This document shows, piece after piece, positions 25,239-34,528 of a stretch of DNA of 47,707 nucleotides. The DNA lies in IMG/VR virus record IMGVR_UViG_3300020469_002906, positions 1-47,707 of that record; one strand, 5' to 3'. This DNA is from a virus. Every line of letters starts with the position of its first letter. Within the stretch, counting starts at the first letter, position 1. The position numbers and the translations under genes are program-made. Below the pieces are notes generated by a model that was not told the DNA's origin, made no database searches, and was given only the letters and a program-made list of their open reading frames with translations.

Positions 25239-25264
25239 ATAACACAACTATCGAATTATGTCAA
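25236..25264 (-). promoter_or_regulatory. Sigma70-type promoter before the NKWSPADI gene
   Basis: TTGACA at 25264-25259 and TATCAT at 25241-25236 with exactly 17 bases between. The -35 lies in the end of the DUF4338-like gene. The -10 overlaps a CATAAATA late element, so early and late polymerases could both start here. Confidence 0.7.
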
Positions 25265-26366
25265 TTTCTTTATCACCTGTCCATACTTCTAACTCATTTC
25301 TAAGTCTTTTGTTGTTTTTAAGCGACACATATCTGTTTGTTGCTTTCTTTTTCCACCACTTAATTACGTTCTCCAGATGATGTTTATCGTGGTTCTCCTT
25401 ATCTGGAACCAACTTATCTGTCTTACCAGTCACTACATCAACAAAGTTGGAGAAACCATAGGAAGAGGCGTAATATCGTTTCTTTTCAGTCAAATTAAGA
25501 GCATTCTTAATTGTATTATTATATCTTTTTAAATCTTCACCATCTAAACTAGCCTTGATAAGAGCCTGTATTTTAGTTGATAGTTTGAGTTTTCTTGATG
25601 AGGCATCTTCTGGCACTATCGGTTCACCAACAGCTTTTTCCATATAATCTCTTAAATCTTCATATGGTTTGCCGTGCATCAATGGTAAAAAATTAGAGTC
25701 TGTAAGACCTTTGAATCTGAGAAATGGTTTCATGCCATCATACTGTGAACTAGACTTTGATGACCCATATAAACTGGTCGTTTCAAACAAACATACATTC
25801 ATACCTGGATATTTCTTGTTCATCATTTCACGAACATGGTGTGAACAACATATAGATGCAAGTAATTTACCACCAAGATAATTATAACCAAATGGTTGAG
25901 ATGGCACAATTACAAAGCCCATAATAGATGTCTGATTAAAAGACTTGGCTGTTTTTTCATCTTGAGTAAATACACAATTAAGTAATTCATTTCTTGGTTT
26001 CATATTGATTACTGGTGAACCCATACGAATAAAACCAAGCCACTTGTTTGTATTCTTTTCTAATACACCAAGTCGTAATGATTTTCCTGGAATACTTGTC
26101 ATATTTGAATGTGATGAAATCAACTTAATATAAATGTCCCACATATTTTGATTCATTTCTACAACTTCAATATTCATATCTTCTGGGTGCATACTAAAGT
26201 TATCAAATAAATCCATTTCAGGTCCCATTCCTGGTAAACCAAAAGACATTTCATTAACTGCATTTAGTTTTTGATCTCGCATATAATCTGCAATACCATC
26301 AAATTTATCAAAGTAATCTGAGAATACTTTAGCACCGTGTAAAGCTTGTTCTTTAGTTATTTTCAT
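25248..26366 (-). CDS. DUF4338-like phage protein
   Basis: 372 residues. The middle has a succession I associate with the DUF4338 family: LGVLEKNTNKWLGFIRMGSP, then IMGFVIVPSQPFGYNYLGGK, LLASICCSHHVREMM and the FETTSLYGSSKSSSQYD motif. The Cys-Cys-Ser-His-His cluster may bind metal. Its central part is paralogous to the partial gene at the right window edge, which shares TTSLYG..K...SQYD. DUF4338 occurs in some defence and transposon-linked proteins, but this phage version may have another role. It overlaps the helicase gene by ATGA, placing it in the replication operon. Confidence 0.6.
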   Translation of the reverse strand: MKITKEQALHGAKVFSDYFDKFDGIADYMRDQKLNAVNEMSFGLPGMGPEMDLFDNFSMHPEDMNIEVVEMNQNMWDIYIKLISSHSNMTSIPGKSLRLGVLEKNTNKWLGFIRMGSPVINMKPRNELLNCVFTQDEKTAKSFNQTSIMGFVIVPSQPFGYNYLGGKLLASICCSHHVREMMNKKYPGMNVCLFETTSLYGSSKSSSQYDGMKPFLRFKGLTDSNFLPLMHGKPYEDLRDYMEKAVGEPIVPEDASSRKLKLSTKIQALIKASLDGEDLKRYNNTIKNALNLTEKKRYYASSYGFSNFVDVVTGKTDKLVPDKENHDKHHLENVIKWWKKKATNRYVSLKNNKRLRNELEVWTGDKEIDIIR

Positions 26367-27769
26367 GTTTTAAAATCACCAAATTCATCACCAAATCTTT
26401 TTTCATTCTTACCAAATGAATTTATAGGTTTATCAGGACCATCATCTTGACCAGAATCTAGAATACCATCTTGACCTGATTGTTCTACATCATATAACTT
26501 CATCTTAGCTCTATCAACACCAACAATAAACTTTCTGAAATAACTTGGGTCTGCATAACGATTCTTTTGTTGTTTCACCAATATCTGATTCAGTTGTTCT
26601 AGTTCTTCATTTGATACAATAGAAAACATAAAGTCGGCAGTTGCAGGTAAACCAAATGATTCTGAAACATCTTCAAGACCTGGATCTGAATTAGTATAAC
26701 CAGACCTTGTTGTTTGTGTTGCTGATACAATTGGTAATTCATACTCAACTGCAAGGCCTCTTAATTCTTCTGCGATAGCTTTTATGAATGTATATGAATT
26801 AATATTATTACCTGGTTTTATTCTTGATGATGTACAAATGTTTAAGTAATCAATAAATATTATATCAGGTCTAAATTGTTTTTTCAATGCTAACTCACTT
26901 AACAATGCACGAAAATGTAAAGTAGAGGCAGCTGCCGTTGGATATTCTTTAATGATTAATTGGCCTTGTGTCTTTGCTTTTAATACATTAAATTTAGATT
27001 CATAATCTTCTTTTGATACAGACCTTAAATCATTTAAACTGATGTTCAATAAGTTAGCATCAATTCTTTCTGCAATCTTTTCTTCAGCCATTTCCATAGT
27101 GATATACAAAACATTATCACCTTGAGATATACAAGAAGAAGCCATATGACACATAAACAAACTTTTACCAACACCTGTGCCTGCCATAATGACATTCAAT
27201 GTTTTAATTGGTAAACCACCTTTTGTAATCTTATTGAGTATATCAATATCAAAACTTACTCTGTTTTCAACCTTGTGATAAAAATCATATCGTTCATTAT
27301 AATCATTGATATAATCATGACCAATATGTGAATCAAAGGAAACACCAAGTGCATCACTTAGAAGTTTTGGTATTTCACCTTTAGATTTTTTTGTATTTTT
27401 ATCATCAAGAATTGAAACTGAGTTCATGATTGCATTGTATATGGCTTTGTCTTGACAAAACTTTTCAGTTTGATCTATGAGCCAATTCAACTCAACTTTT
27501 TCATCTTTTGATTTTTTAATTTCTTGAAGAAGCTCTATTGACTTTGAAACTTCATCTTCTGTAAGGTCTTTCTTTTCTGTGAAATTAATTACAAGAACTT
27601 CATGTGTTGGAAGTTTCTCATATTCATTTACAAAATCATGTATCTCAAGAAATACTTTTCTTTCTATTGACTCTGAAAAGTAATCTGGTTCAATAAATGG
27701 TAAAACCTTACGAGTAAATTCTTCATTGTAAACTAAGTTCTTCAGTATTGTCTGTTCTAGTCGCATCAT
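26363..27769 (-). CDS. 41: Replicative DNA helicase, T4 gp41-like
   Basis: DnaB-family hexameric helicase, 468 residues. The N-terminal primase-interaction region (1-140) is followed by a RecA-like motor with Walker A MAGTGVGKS (about 195-203), Walker B IIFIDYLN, and the DnaB-type SATQTTRSG and VDRAKMKLYD motifs. It unwinds the fork and recruits gp61 primase. The start could be either of two consecutive ATGs (27769 or 27766); the GTG at 27772 is unlikely. The gene overlaps uvsX by 47 bases. The T4 loader gp59 is not visible in the window. Confidence 0.95.
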   Translation of the reverse strand: MMRLEQTILKNLVYNEEFTRKVLPFIEPDYFSESIERKVFLEIHDFVNEYEKLPTHEVLVINFTEKKDLTEDEVSKSIELLQEIKKSKDEKVELNWLIDQTEKFCQDKAIYNAIMNSVSILDDKNTKKSKGEIPKLLSDALGVSFDSHIGHDYINDYNERYDFYHKVENRVSFDIDILNKITKGGLPIKTLNVIMAGTGVGKSLFMCHMASSCISQGDNVLYITMEMAEEKIAERIDANLLNISLNDLRSVSKEDYESKFNVLKAKTQGQLIIKEYPTAAASTLHFRALLSELALKKQFRPDIIFIDYLNICTSSRIKPGNNINSYTFIKAIAEELRGLAVEYELPIVSATQTTRSGYTNSDPGLEDVSESFGLPATADFMFSIVSNEELEQLNQILVKQQKNRYADPSYFRKFIVGVDRAKMKLYDVEQSGQDGILDSGQDDGPDKPINSFGKNEKRFGDEFGDFKT

Positions 27770-28790
27770 CACTTAATATATTCCCATAGCCTATTTGATA
27801 TTTTTCTTGCACGAATGTTTTAAACTGCTTGTCATTTAATATATCATACCAGAATTTGTCTGTTTGTGTGGCATCAAAGCGTACTTTCTCACCAATTTCG
27901 CCTGTTTTTCTATCTACTTTTGCATACCAACCAGGAGATGGTTTTGCAACATATTGACCTGCAATTGCAATGTCTAGTAAACCTGAATACTTTTGAATAC
28001 CGCCATTAAATGAAACTGTAACTGGTATCTTTGATTTCTCTTTTACAAATCTAGATTTCTCTACGTTAATAATGAAGTGATATCCTGTTACATCTTTTCC
28101 AGTTTTTTCTTGTTGTCTGCCTAGAATCCAAATTGTATCAGCTGAGTAATATGAACCTGTGCCACCACCAACAATATCTTTAGGAAACATACCAATCTCT
28201 TTATATGTGTGGTTGACAACAACTAAAGGTATATCTTTGATTGTGAGGTGTGGTGTTATCATTCTAAACAAAGATTTAATACCTTTAGCTCTTGTCATAT
28301 CTGCAACTGATCTACCCTCAATTGAGTCATCAATCTCTTTTTTAGATGCTAAATTACCAATCGAATCTAAAACAATAATTACTTTATCATCACTTGTAAT
28401 ATCATTCAACTGATTCATGATGTCATGTTTAAGTTCTTCAACATTTGTAACTGGTGTATGTAACACTCTTTCCATATCAATGTCAAAAGTTTCAAAATAT
28501 TTTTGTGGTGTGCCAAACTCTGAGTCATAAAATATAACTACGGCATCTTTATATTTTTTTAAGTATGATGATGCCATGAGTAAAGCAAAAGCACTCTTGA
28601 AATGTTTTGAAGGCCCAGCTAACATAGTTAAACCTGGAACAATTCCACCATCAAGTGAACCAGAAAGTGCAACATTAATCATTGGTACTTCTGTTTGTAC
28701 CATATCTTTCTGTTTAAAGAATTTTGATTTCGATAAGATCGAAGCTTCTTTAATTGTAGTATTCTTTTTTAATCTGTCTAACAAACTCAT
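27723..28790 (-). CDS. uvsX: UvsX RecA-like recombinase
   Basis: 355 residues with the T4 UvsX form of Walker A, GPSKHFKS at 59-66, the Walker B strand VIIVLDSIGNL, and downstream VVVNHTYKE. UvsX forms filaments on ssDNA and drives strand invasion for recombination-dependent replication and repair. T4 UvsX is 391 residues, so this one is slightly short. It starts by one-base TAATG overlap with the membrane-protein gene and runs into gp41, matching the uvsX-41 neighbourhood of T4-like genomes. Confidence 0.95.
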   Translation of the reverse strand: MSLLDRLKKNTTIKEASILSKSKFFKQKDMVQTEVPMINVALSGSLDGGIVPGLTMLAGPSKHFKSAFALLMASSYLKKYKDAVVIFYDSEFGTPQKYFETFDIDMERVLHTPVTNVEELKHDIMNQLNDITSDDKVIIVLDSIGNLASKKEIDDSIEGRSVADMTRAKGIKSLFRMITPHLTIKDIPLVVVNHTYKEIGMFPKDIVGGGTGSYYSADTIWILGRQQEKTGKDVTGYHFIINVEKSRFVKEKSKIPVTVSFNGGIQKYSGLLDIAIAGQYVAKPSPGWYAKVDRKTGEIGEKVRFDATQTDKFWYDILNDKQFKTFVQEKYQIGYGNILSDDATRTDNTEELSLQ

Positions 28791-29608
28791 TATGTTTCCT
28801 TCATTTTTGTAATTTGATTTTTAGGCACTAACATTTTATCTTTATCTATAAAGAAGGATTCTAAACTAGGACTAGGTGGTAAGTCAAGCCTTTTCCTTTT
28901 GTTTGCCTTCTTTATTACAGTTTTAGGTTTTTCACCTTTATATTTTCTGTATGATTGATTTGCCGCTATGAGTAATAATACGGCGAGAGGGTCAAAAACA
29001 AATATGATTATAAAAATAACCGCTCTCACGGCCTTATCTATAAATTTTGGATCACCTTCACCATATAAAAACTCCGCAATAAACATAATTGGTCCAACTT
29101 CAGCTTTCAATATATTCTCTTCTTTTAATAAAGGTAATTTTTCTTTTGTAAGTTCTACCAATTGTGCTTGTGCATTTCTAATTTGTCTATCTGTTGTTCT
29201 TGCAACTTTTTCAGGATCATCACCTGCCTGTCTATACAAATAAACTAATCTTTCTCTAATTAAATTTTCTCTTAATTCTATTTGTTTGATTTGAACAGAG
29301 TTTGCACCAACTACTATATTGGATTCTATGTGAGCTCTTGAAAGAAAACCAAATATACCCATAGAAGTGATTAACATCACAAGTATAATAGCTGTGATGA
29401 AATATACTTTCATGGCCAAAATAGTTTCTTTCCAGTTATTATATAACCAAGATACTGTTACAAGTTTTGCTATTTCTAAAACAGCACCCATTACAATAAT
29501 TGGCCAAAATGATCCTGGAAAAATCTGTGCTAAACCTATAACAGAATAATAAGCTGCAATGGCTGATAATCCTATTGCTGTTATAAATGGGAAGATTGCT
29601 TGTATCAT
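28790..29608 (-). CDS. Multi-span membrane protein with central coiled coil
   Basis: 272 residues. Three hydrophobic helices near the N terminus (about 5-25, 33-53 and 66-90) are followed by a charged helical domain (about 95-165, RENLIRERLVYLYRQAGDDP), then another one or two membrane segments (about 170-215, ending FVFDPLAVLLLIAANQSY) and a basic tail. The DPLA motif in the last span is distinctive. Similar proteins sit beside uvsX in marine T4-like phages. It may anchor replication or remodel the membrane, but no function is established to my knowledge. Confidence 0.75.
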   Translation of the reverse strand: MIQAIFPFITAIGLSAIAAYYSVIGLAQIFPGSFWPIIVMGAVLEIAKLVTVSWLYNNWKETILAMKVYFITAIILVMLITSMGIFGFLSRAHIESNIVVGANSVQIKQIELRENLIRERLVYLYRQAGDDPEKVARTTDRQIRNAQAQLVELTKEKLPLLKEENILKAEVGPIMFIAEFLYGEGDPKFIDKAVRAVIFIIIFVFDPLAVLLLIAANQSYRKYKGEKPKTVIKKANKRKRLDLPPSPSLESFFIDKDKMLVPKNQITKMKET

Positions 29609-30243
29609 TTTACATCTAATTCAAATTCTTTTGTACCAAGTTTACCTTTAACGTGAATATTAAAAGCAAGTGAGTGTCTATCATTGTTTGTCATATTACT
29701 ACTAACACTATGAACAGTTGATGATGGGAACATATATACATCTCCGTTTTTTGGTGTCATAGACCAGATTTTTGAATTAAACAAATTCCAATCCATAACA
29801 TCTACATCACATGAAGTTGGAAAAACACCAGCTTTACTTAAATCTCTTGTAAGTGTAAATTCACCACAATCTTTTTCTCCAGTCACATCAAAATAATAAA
29901 CACCAGAAAGAATACAGTTTGTATGAATATGATCTTGAGCCCAATCCCTTGGTTTATGTCTGACTACCCATGAATTAGTAATATAAAATTCTATATGTTC
30001 TTTAGCTCTAAGTTCTGTATAAGCATACTTTCTCATTGCATCATTTAATTTATCTTTTAATGATGCACATTCGGGTTTATTAAGTATGTATTTATCTACA
30101 CCATAATCACCATTGTTTGAGAACATTCTTTCAAATTCTTGATTCTTTAAAAATGTTTTTGTTTCTTCTTCTATGAATATATTTTGTTTTATAAAAAGAG
30201 GTGTACTAAACAAAGGCACAACTTGGTAATCTATCTTAGCCAA
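29605..30243 (-). CDS. Putative 2OG-Fe(II) oxygenase (TIGR02466-like)
   Basis: 212 residues with the double-stranded beta-helix pattern of the TIGR02466 group. AQDHIHTNCILSGVYYFD (His105, His107) supplies the first metal region; NGDVYMFPSSTVHSV has the distal His178, and NDRHSLAFN gives Arg189 for 2-oxoglutarate. Substrate unknown. Start is TTG: the only good ribosome-binding site (TTGGAGAG, inside the polymerase stop region) points to it, and homologous spacing to the first strand fits. It overlaps polymerase by 8 bases and the membrane protein by ATGA. One of four oxygenase-like genes in the window. Confidence 0.78.
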   Translation of the reverse strand: MAKIDYQVVPLFSTPLFIKQNIFIEEETKTFLKNQEFERMFSNNGDYGVDKYILNKPECASLKDKLNDAMRKYAYTELRAKEHIEFYITNSWVVRHKPRDWAQDHIHTNCILSGVYYFDVTGEKDCGEFTLTRDLSKAGVFPTSCDVDVMDWNLFNSKIWSMTPKNGDVYMFPSSTVHSVSSNMTNNDRHSLAFNIHVKGKLGTKEFELDVK

Positions 30244-32758
30244 AAAAACTCTCCAATGAATTACTTTTTTCTATTTCCCAACCAATACATTCTACAATAA
30301 ATTTTGTAGGCTCTATGAAACCTTTTTGAAACTGGGTGTCAAAGTCAATATATTTTTCAAGACCAAACTCTTTTGGTATTCTTGTTGGAAAAGATATGAC
30401 ATTATCTTTTAATGGATTTGGTTGTTTAAGGTATGTAAACTTTAATTTTTCACCAGATTGAATCGCAGGATATTTCTTTTCAAGCCCTAGTTTTTTTAGT
30501 TGATGATTATATAATAGAGCACCTCTCACATGAATTGGTGTGCCTTTTTTGTATATTGAATTAGAATCTTCATAAGTTTTCAAACCATTACAACCTCGAG
30601 GAAAAGATATTTCCTCTGGCGGTAAACTCTTAAACTCTTCTTTAAACTTTGCAATAAATTCTTGGACTTCATCTTCACCTTTTGTAACAATAATTCTAGT
30701 AAGTTTTTTCATCTTTTCACGAATCGCATAAGGCGTTGAAGATTTAATCATCTCAAGACCCATGATTTTTAATTTAGGTGTTGTATATCTAACGCCTTCA
30801 TTATCATAAACATTCAATACATATCTTTTCTTAGCAGTCCAAAGACCTTTATCTGCAAGAGCTTCTCTTTTCATTACCATCTTTTGGTCGTAGGCATGAA
30901 CGTAATCAGCAAGCTCTTTATAACTTTTATCAATAAATGATTGTATTTTACCATCACAGACCTTGTCCATGAATTTGATTGCTTCATCAGTTGTTGGTTT
31001 TTCTTTAAACACTTTATCAATAAGGTTACCAAGCTTGAGATAAATCGAGTCTGTATCTGAAGCAACCACATAATCTTCCTTTGTATTAAGTAAATCATTC
31101 ATGTATGTGTTTAATTTATTTTCTATCCAACGAATAGATAATTGACCAGCTAAAGTAACTGCAAGTGCCTGTCTTAGATCATAGAATCTAAAGTATTGTG
31201 AACCAAGAGCACCATAAGCGGAGTTTAGTGATACTTTTTTTGCAAGTTGTAGATTATTATATCTCGATATTAAATGTGATAATTCAGTTGAAGGATTTTT
31301 CTCATAATCTTTTTGAGCCTGTATCATTAAGTTTTTAAACTTCTTACGATTTACATACATTTCTTCCATCATCTTTGGTAAGAAACCTTGTTCATCTGTT
31401 CTAAAGAATTGGCCATTTGGTGTGAGTGTTACGCCATTCAATTCTTTTGTATCTATTTTTTGATCTAGTAAAGAATCTACATTTACTTCAGACTTTAGAA
31501 CACTTTGCATTTCTTCAGTATAATTTTCTGCATTGATAATTGTTTCTGGACTAATGTTATACATGATAAGTAAATGTGGATACAAACTGTTCAAGTCAAA
31601 AGATGCCACCCAATCGTGCATACCAACTTGAGGTTCTTTTACATAAGCGCCTTCAAAAGCAGATATTTTCTTTTTGAATTTTTTTGGTGGCACAATAATC
31701 TTTTTTGGTAATAGATGATTGTATATCAAAGAATCCCACATTCTTGTTTGTGCAAATACATCTTCAAAGTTTGTCTTTGTATCATATGCAAGGGTTAAAG
31801 CTAATTCAATTAACTTTAATTTACCCTCAAGTTTAATGATTAGATCAACGTCTTTGATATTGTAATCAATAAATTTTTGATAGTTCTCTTGGTATAGATT
31901 ATGTAAGTTATCATATTCATCATAAGATAGTTTTCTCTCACCAAGTTCTACATTTGCAATTGCATCTAGCTTATATGATTCTTGTGATTTACCACCTGGT
32001 GCATACCATTTATACAACTCAATATAATCAAGTGAATTGATACCAGATAAATGATATGATATTAACTCTCGCCCATTGAGAACAACTTTTCTTTCCCATA
32101 TATTATTCCAAGGGGAAAGTTTTTTTGCAAAATCATCACCAAACAATGTACGAAAACGATTCACCAAATATGGTATATCAAAGAAGTCTGTATTCCAACC
32201 AGAGATAACATCAGGGTAATCACTCTGCCAATATTCTACAAATTTCATACACAACTTGTATTCATTTTCACATTTGATGTATGTTACGTTTTCAGGACAA
32301 TCATAGTCACGACAACCAAATACAACCGAATTACCATTTAGTTGGCGAATACAAATAGCTGTGATTGGTGCTCTCGCTTCATATGGGTCTGGAAAACCAT
32401 CTTGTGAACTAACTTCTATATCAATAACTGATACATTTATATCATCAATATTCCATTCTATTTGACCTTTAAAGTTATCAGCCATGTAAGCATATTCAAA
32501 ACGATCCATGCCGTAAATATCAAAGTTATCTACGTCTTTGTATTTTCGTTGAAATTCTTTTGCAGCTCGTATAGATTCAAATCGCATAGCATCTAAAGAT
32601 TCGCCATGAATACCTTTGTATTCAGTTTCAGCTTTTTTAGATTTAACGAATAGGCTTGGTGTATATGTTACTTTAGTCTTTACTTTTTTACCGTTATTTA
32701 CACCACGATAAAGTATGTAATTGCCTTGACAAAGTACGTTTGTATAATGTTTAGCCAT
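30236..32758 (-). CDS. 43: DNA polymerase, family B, T4 gp43-like
   Basis: 840 residues from the ATG that overlaps the previous stop as TAATG; a longer ATG start 48 bases upstream would only add residues that overlap another gene. Exonuclease motifs are VIDIEVSS (Exo I), GWNTDFFDIPYLVNR (Exo II) and YNIKDVDLI (Exo III). Polymerase motifs are DLNSLYPHLL (A), KVSLNSAYGALG (B) and ASDTDSIYL (C). It is the replicative polymerase with proofreading; it works with gp45, gp44 and gp62 encoded further upstream. The last residues (SLESFFG) resemble a clamp-binding peptide, as the T4 polymerase C terminus does. Confidence 0.97.
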   Translation of the reverse strand: MAKHYTNVLCQGNYILYRGVNNGKKVKTKVTYTPSLFVKSKKAETEYKGIHGESLDAMRFESIRAAKEFQRKYKDVDNFDIYGMDRFEYAYMADNFKGQIEWNIDDINVSVIDIEVSSQDGFPDPYEARAPITAICIRQLNGNSVVFGCRDYDCPENVTYIKCENEYKLCMKFVEYWQSDYPDVISGWNTDFFDIPYLVNRFRTLFGDDFAKKLSPWNNIWERKVVLNGRELISYHLSGINSLDYIELYKWYAPGGKSQESYKLDAIANVELGERKLSYDEYDNLHNLYQENYQKFIDYNIKDVDLIIKLEGKLKLIELALTLAYDTKTNFEDVFAQTRMWDSLIYNHLLPKKIIVPPKKFKKKISAFEGAYVKEPQVGMHDWVASFDLNSLYPHLLIMYNISPETIINAENYTEEMQSVLKSEVNVDSLLDQKIDTKELNGVTLTPNGQFFRTDEQGFLPKMMEEMYVNRKKFKNLMIQAQKDYEKNPSTELSHLISRYNNLQLAKKVSLNSAYGALGSQYFRFYDLRQALAVTLAGQLSIRWIENKLNTYMNDLLNTKEDYVVASDTDSIYLKLGNLIDKVFKEKPTTDEAIKFMDKVCDGKIQSFIDKSYKELADYVHAYDQKMVMKREALADKGLWTAKKRYVLNVYDNEGVRYTTPKLKIMGLEMIKSSTPYAIREKMKKLTRIIVTKGEDEVQEFIAKFKEEFKSLPPEEISFPRGCNGLKTYEDSNSIYKKGTPIHVRGALLYNHQLKKLGLEKKYPAIQSGEKLKFTYLKQPNPLKDNVISFPTRIPKEFGLEKYIDFDTQFQKGFIEPTKFIVECIGWEIEKSNSLESFFG

Positions 32759-33012
32759 TAAACGGGCATCTGTGATGTTTGTTGAAAAACACCTAAGGTG
32801 ACCCATCTTTTTGGAAATAACATTTCTCGACCCCTAAAGTCATTCATATTTTTTGTAGGGTCTTGTACATAACCAATAACTTCTACACTATTATCAAATT
32901 CTCTTTTGACAATATCGTATCTTTCTGCTCTTGGTAATTTATACTCTATGGCCATTTTTTTGGCAAATTCTTGCCTTGGATTTGGTCGCCATCTTCTCTT
33001 GTTCAAACTCAT
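32758..33012 (-). CDS. Small basic protein upstream of the polymerase gene, 84 residues
   Basis: Highly charged N-terminal half (KRRWRPNPRQEFAKKMAIEY) followed by a beta-type half (VEVIGYVQDPTKNMNDFRG). Overlaps gp43 by TAATG and the previous gene by ATGA, so it is co-translated with polymerase. It resembles short hypothetical proteins in the same place in other marine T4-like phages. No activity assigned. Confidence 0.65.
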   Translation of the reverse strand: MSLNKRRWRPNPRQEFAKKMAIEYKLPRAERYDIVKREFDNSVEVIGYVQDPTKNMNDFRGREMLFPKRWVTLGVFQQTSQMPV

Positions 33013-33224
33013 AATATATCTCCCATCTTTAACTTATATAAATCATCTTTCAAATCTTCAACTCGGTCTTTTAAATATACAAGACCATTTCTCATAGCAG
33101 CTTTATTTTGTGGGCTCAAGTCAGATTCCATTTTTTCAATTTCAAATTCAAGAACCTGAATGTGCATCAATATAGTATTAATTTCTGTTTTATGATTAAT
33201 CATCCACTCTATATTAGTTGTCAT
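33009..33224 (-). CDS. Small coiled-coil protein, 71 residues
   Basis: Start chosen at the ATG that overlaps the previous stop (ATGA); a TTG 9 bases upstream is not needed. The whole chain is a likely two-helix coiled coil (INTILMHIQVLEFEIEKMES and LVYLKDRVEDLKDDLYKLKM). Function unknown; probably a small regulator or assembly factor given its position before polymerase. Confidence 0.6.
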   Translation of the reverse strand: MTTNIEWMINHKTEINTILMHIQVLEFEIEKMESDLSPQNKAAMRNGLVYLKDRVEDLKDDLYKLKMGDIL

Positions 33225-33814
33225 ATTACCCAATGTCCTAATCTATCTTTACAAGGACTATCATACCATATAGAGCCCTCTGGTTGTGGCAACTCTTCAT
33301 CTTTCCAAACTGGATAGATAACTTTGCCATTATGATTTCTAAAATCATCATTGTATCTGAAATGCACTTCGATTATATTGCCTCCAATCATTTCAATGTT
33401 TACCCATTCTTTTTCATGTAAATCATCTAACTTTTTTGGAAATGGTATTTTCTTATCTATCAGTTCCCATTTATCAAACCTATCAAGTCGACTTTTTCTA
33501 GGGTAACCTTTTACTGTTGTTTTTTGTTTGCCATAATTATAGTCTACTGTAATATGTTCACCCATAAACTTTTCACACCAAAAATATCCAGGTTCAATAT
33601 TATCTCCTGGTTGTAGCCATTGTAATCTAGCACCAACACTCATACTTTCTAAATTAGTAATCGGTCTAACTACATATTCATCATGTGTTGGTACTGGTAT
33701 GCCAGCTGGGCCACAAGTATGACCTAATTTTTTAGAGAGTATGAGTTTATCATAAACCCATAGGTGTTTCCAATCAAGTGTTGGCCAAACATCAGAATCA
33801 CCTATGAGGTCCAT
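33221..33814 (-). CDS. Conserved phage protein with CGPAGIPVP motif, 197 residues
   Basis: A mixed alpha/beta protein with an N-terminal block LILSKKLGHTCGPAGIPVP and a core YVVRPITNLESMSVGAR, followed by PGYFWCEKFMGEHITVDY. These blocks faintly resemble ATP-grasp substrate loops, but the nucleotide-binding residues cannot be confirmed, so I leave it unassigned. The composition is clearly that of a folded enzyme-sized domain. It ends by ATGA overlap with the coiled-coil gene and lies 3 bases after the outer-membrane protein gene. Confidence 0.6.
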   Translation of the reverse strand: MDLIGDSDVWPTLDWKHLWVYDKLILSKKLGHTCGPAGIPVPTHDEYVVRPITNLESMSVGARLQWLQPGDNIEPGYFWCEKFMGEHITVDYNYGKQKTTVKGYPRKSRLDRFDKWELIDKKIPFPKKLDDLHEKEWVNIEMIGGNIIEVHFRYNDDFRNHNGKVIYPVWKDEELPQPEGSIWYDSPCKDRLGHWVI

Positions 33815-33817
33815 TTA

Positions 33818-34513
33818 TTAAAATGATTTTGAAATACTGATAACAGTTCCTGAAGAACAAGCTGAACTTGTGCAGCCGCTACCATTATTTTGAATATAAT
33901 CTAAACCAAGATCAAATCCATTTTGCATAGCGTAAGCAGCACTAATACTATAATCTTCATAATTAGAACCAACTGCACCTTCTATATCAGAACTTCCAGC
34001 GTGTGCTGATAAAGTTAATTTTTCGGTGATTGGTAAATCAATATTGATTTGCATATATGTTGAACCACTATCATCACCAACACCAAACCATTCTGTTGTA
34101 AAGTAATGGTAACCTCCACTCAAAGGTCCATATGATGCAATTGCATATACTTCATTTGAATTTATGTTTGGAGTTTGACCTGAATTGTCGGGATAATAAT
34201 AATAAAGATCACCAATGTCAATATTCAAATCACCAATATCAAAAGAATACCCTGCATAAAAGTCCATCTCTAAAGATGTATTACCAAACTCAACATTTGA
34301 GTTCCAATTACCTAGATAAATTCCACTTGAATGTGATAGATCAAATCCACCTTGAATAGCTGGTGCATCTTCTGTTTGTTTCACACCTCTGAATCTATAT
34401 TCAGAAAAAAGACCAACATTTGCTGTTGATATCCATTCTGCACTTGCTTTATTAGTAATAAAACTAAAAGGTAACAATGCAATAATAATACCTAATATAA
34501 AACTTTTCCTCAT
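33818..34513 (-). CDS. TorF/Gcw_chp-like putative outer-membrane beta-barrel protein
   Basis: 231 residues with a Sec signal peptide (MRKSFILGIIIALLPFSF, cleavage likely after ASA at about 25). Alternating beta strands start with the family hallmark GLFSEYRFRGVKQTEDAPAI and HSSGIYLGNWNSNVEFG. The C terminus ends in Ser-Lys-Ser-Phe, the terminal aromatic used for outer-membrane insertion. A Cys pair (GCTSSAC) lies near the end. Related bacterial proteins are small putative porins. A phage copy would place a pore or surface protein in the host outer membrane: possibly nutrient uptake, or blocking the phage receptor. Strong AAAGGA site. Lies next to the endolysin gene. Confidence 0.82.
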   Translation of the reverse strand: MRKSFILGIIIALLPFSFITNKASAEWISTANVGLFSEYRFRGVKQTEDAPAIQGGFDLSHSSGIYLGNWNSNVEFGNTSLEMDFYAGYSFDIGDLNIDIGDLYYYYPDNSGQTPNINSNEVYAIASYGPLSGGYHYFTTEWFGVGDDSGSTYMQINIDLPITEKLTLSAHAGSSDIEGAVGSNYEDYSISAAYAMQNGFDLGLDYIQNNGSGCTSSACSSGTVISISKSF

Positions 34514-34528
34514 AATTTTCCTTTAAAT

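Noticed and set aside
32758-32806. Longer start for the DNA polymerase at 32806
   Set aside because: The added 16 residues fall wholly within the previous gene. The ATG at 32758 gives the usual N terminus and a TAATG junction.
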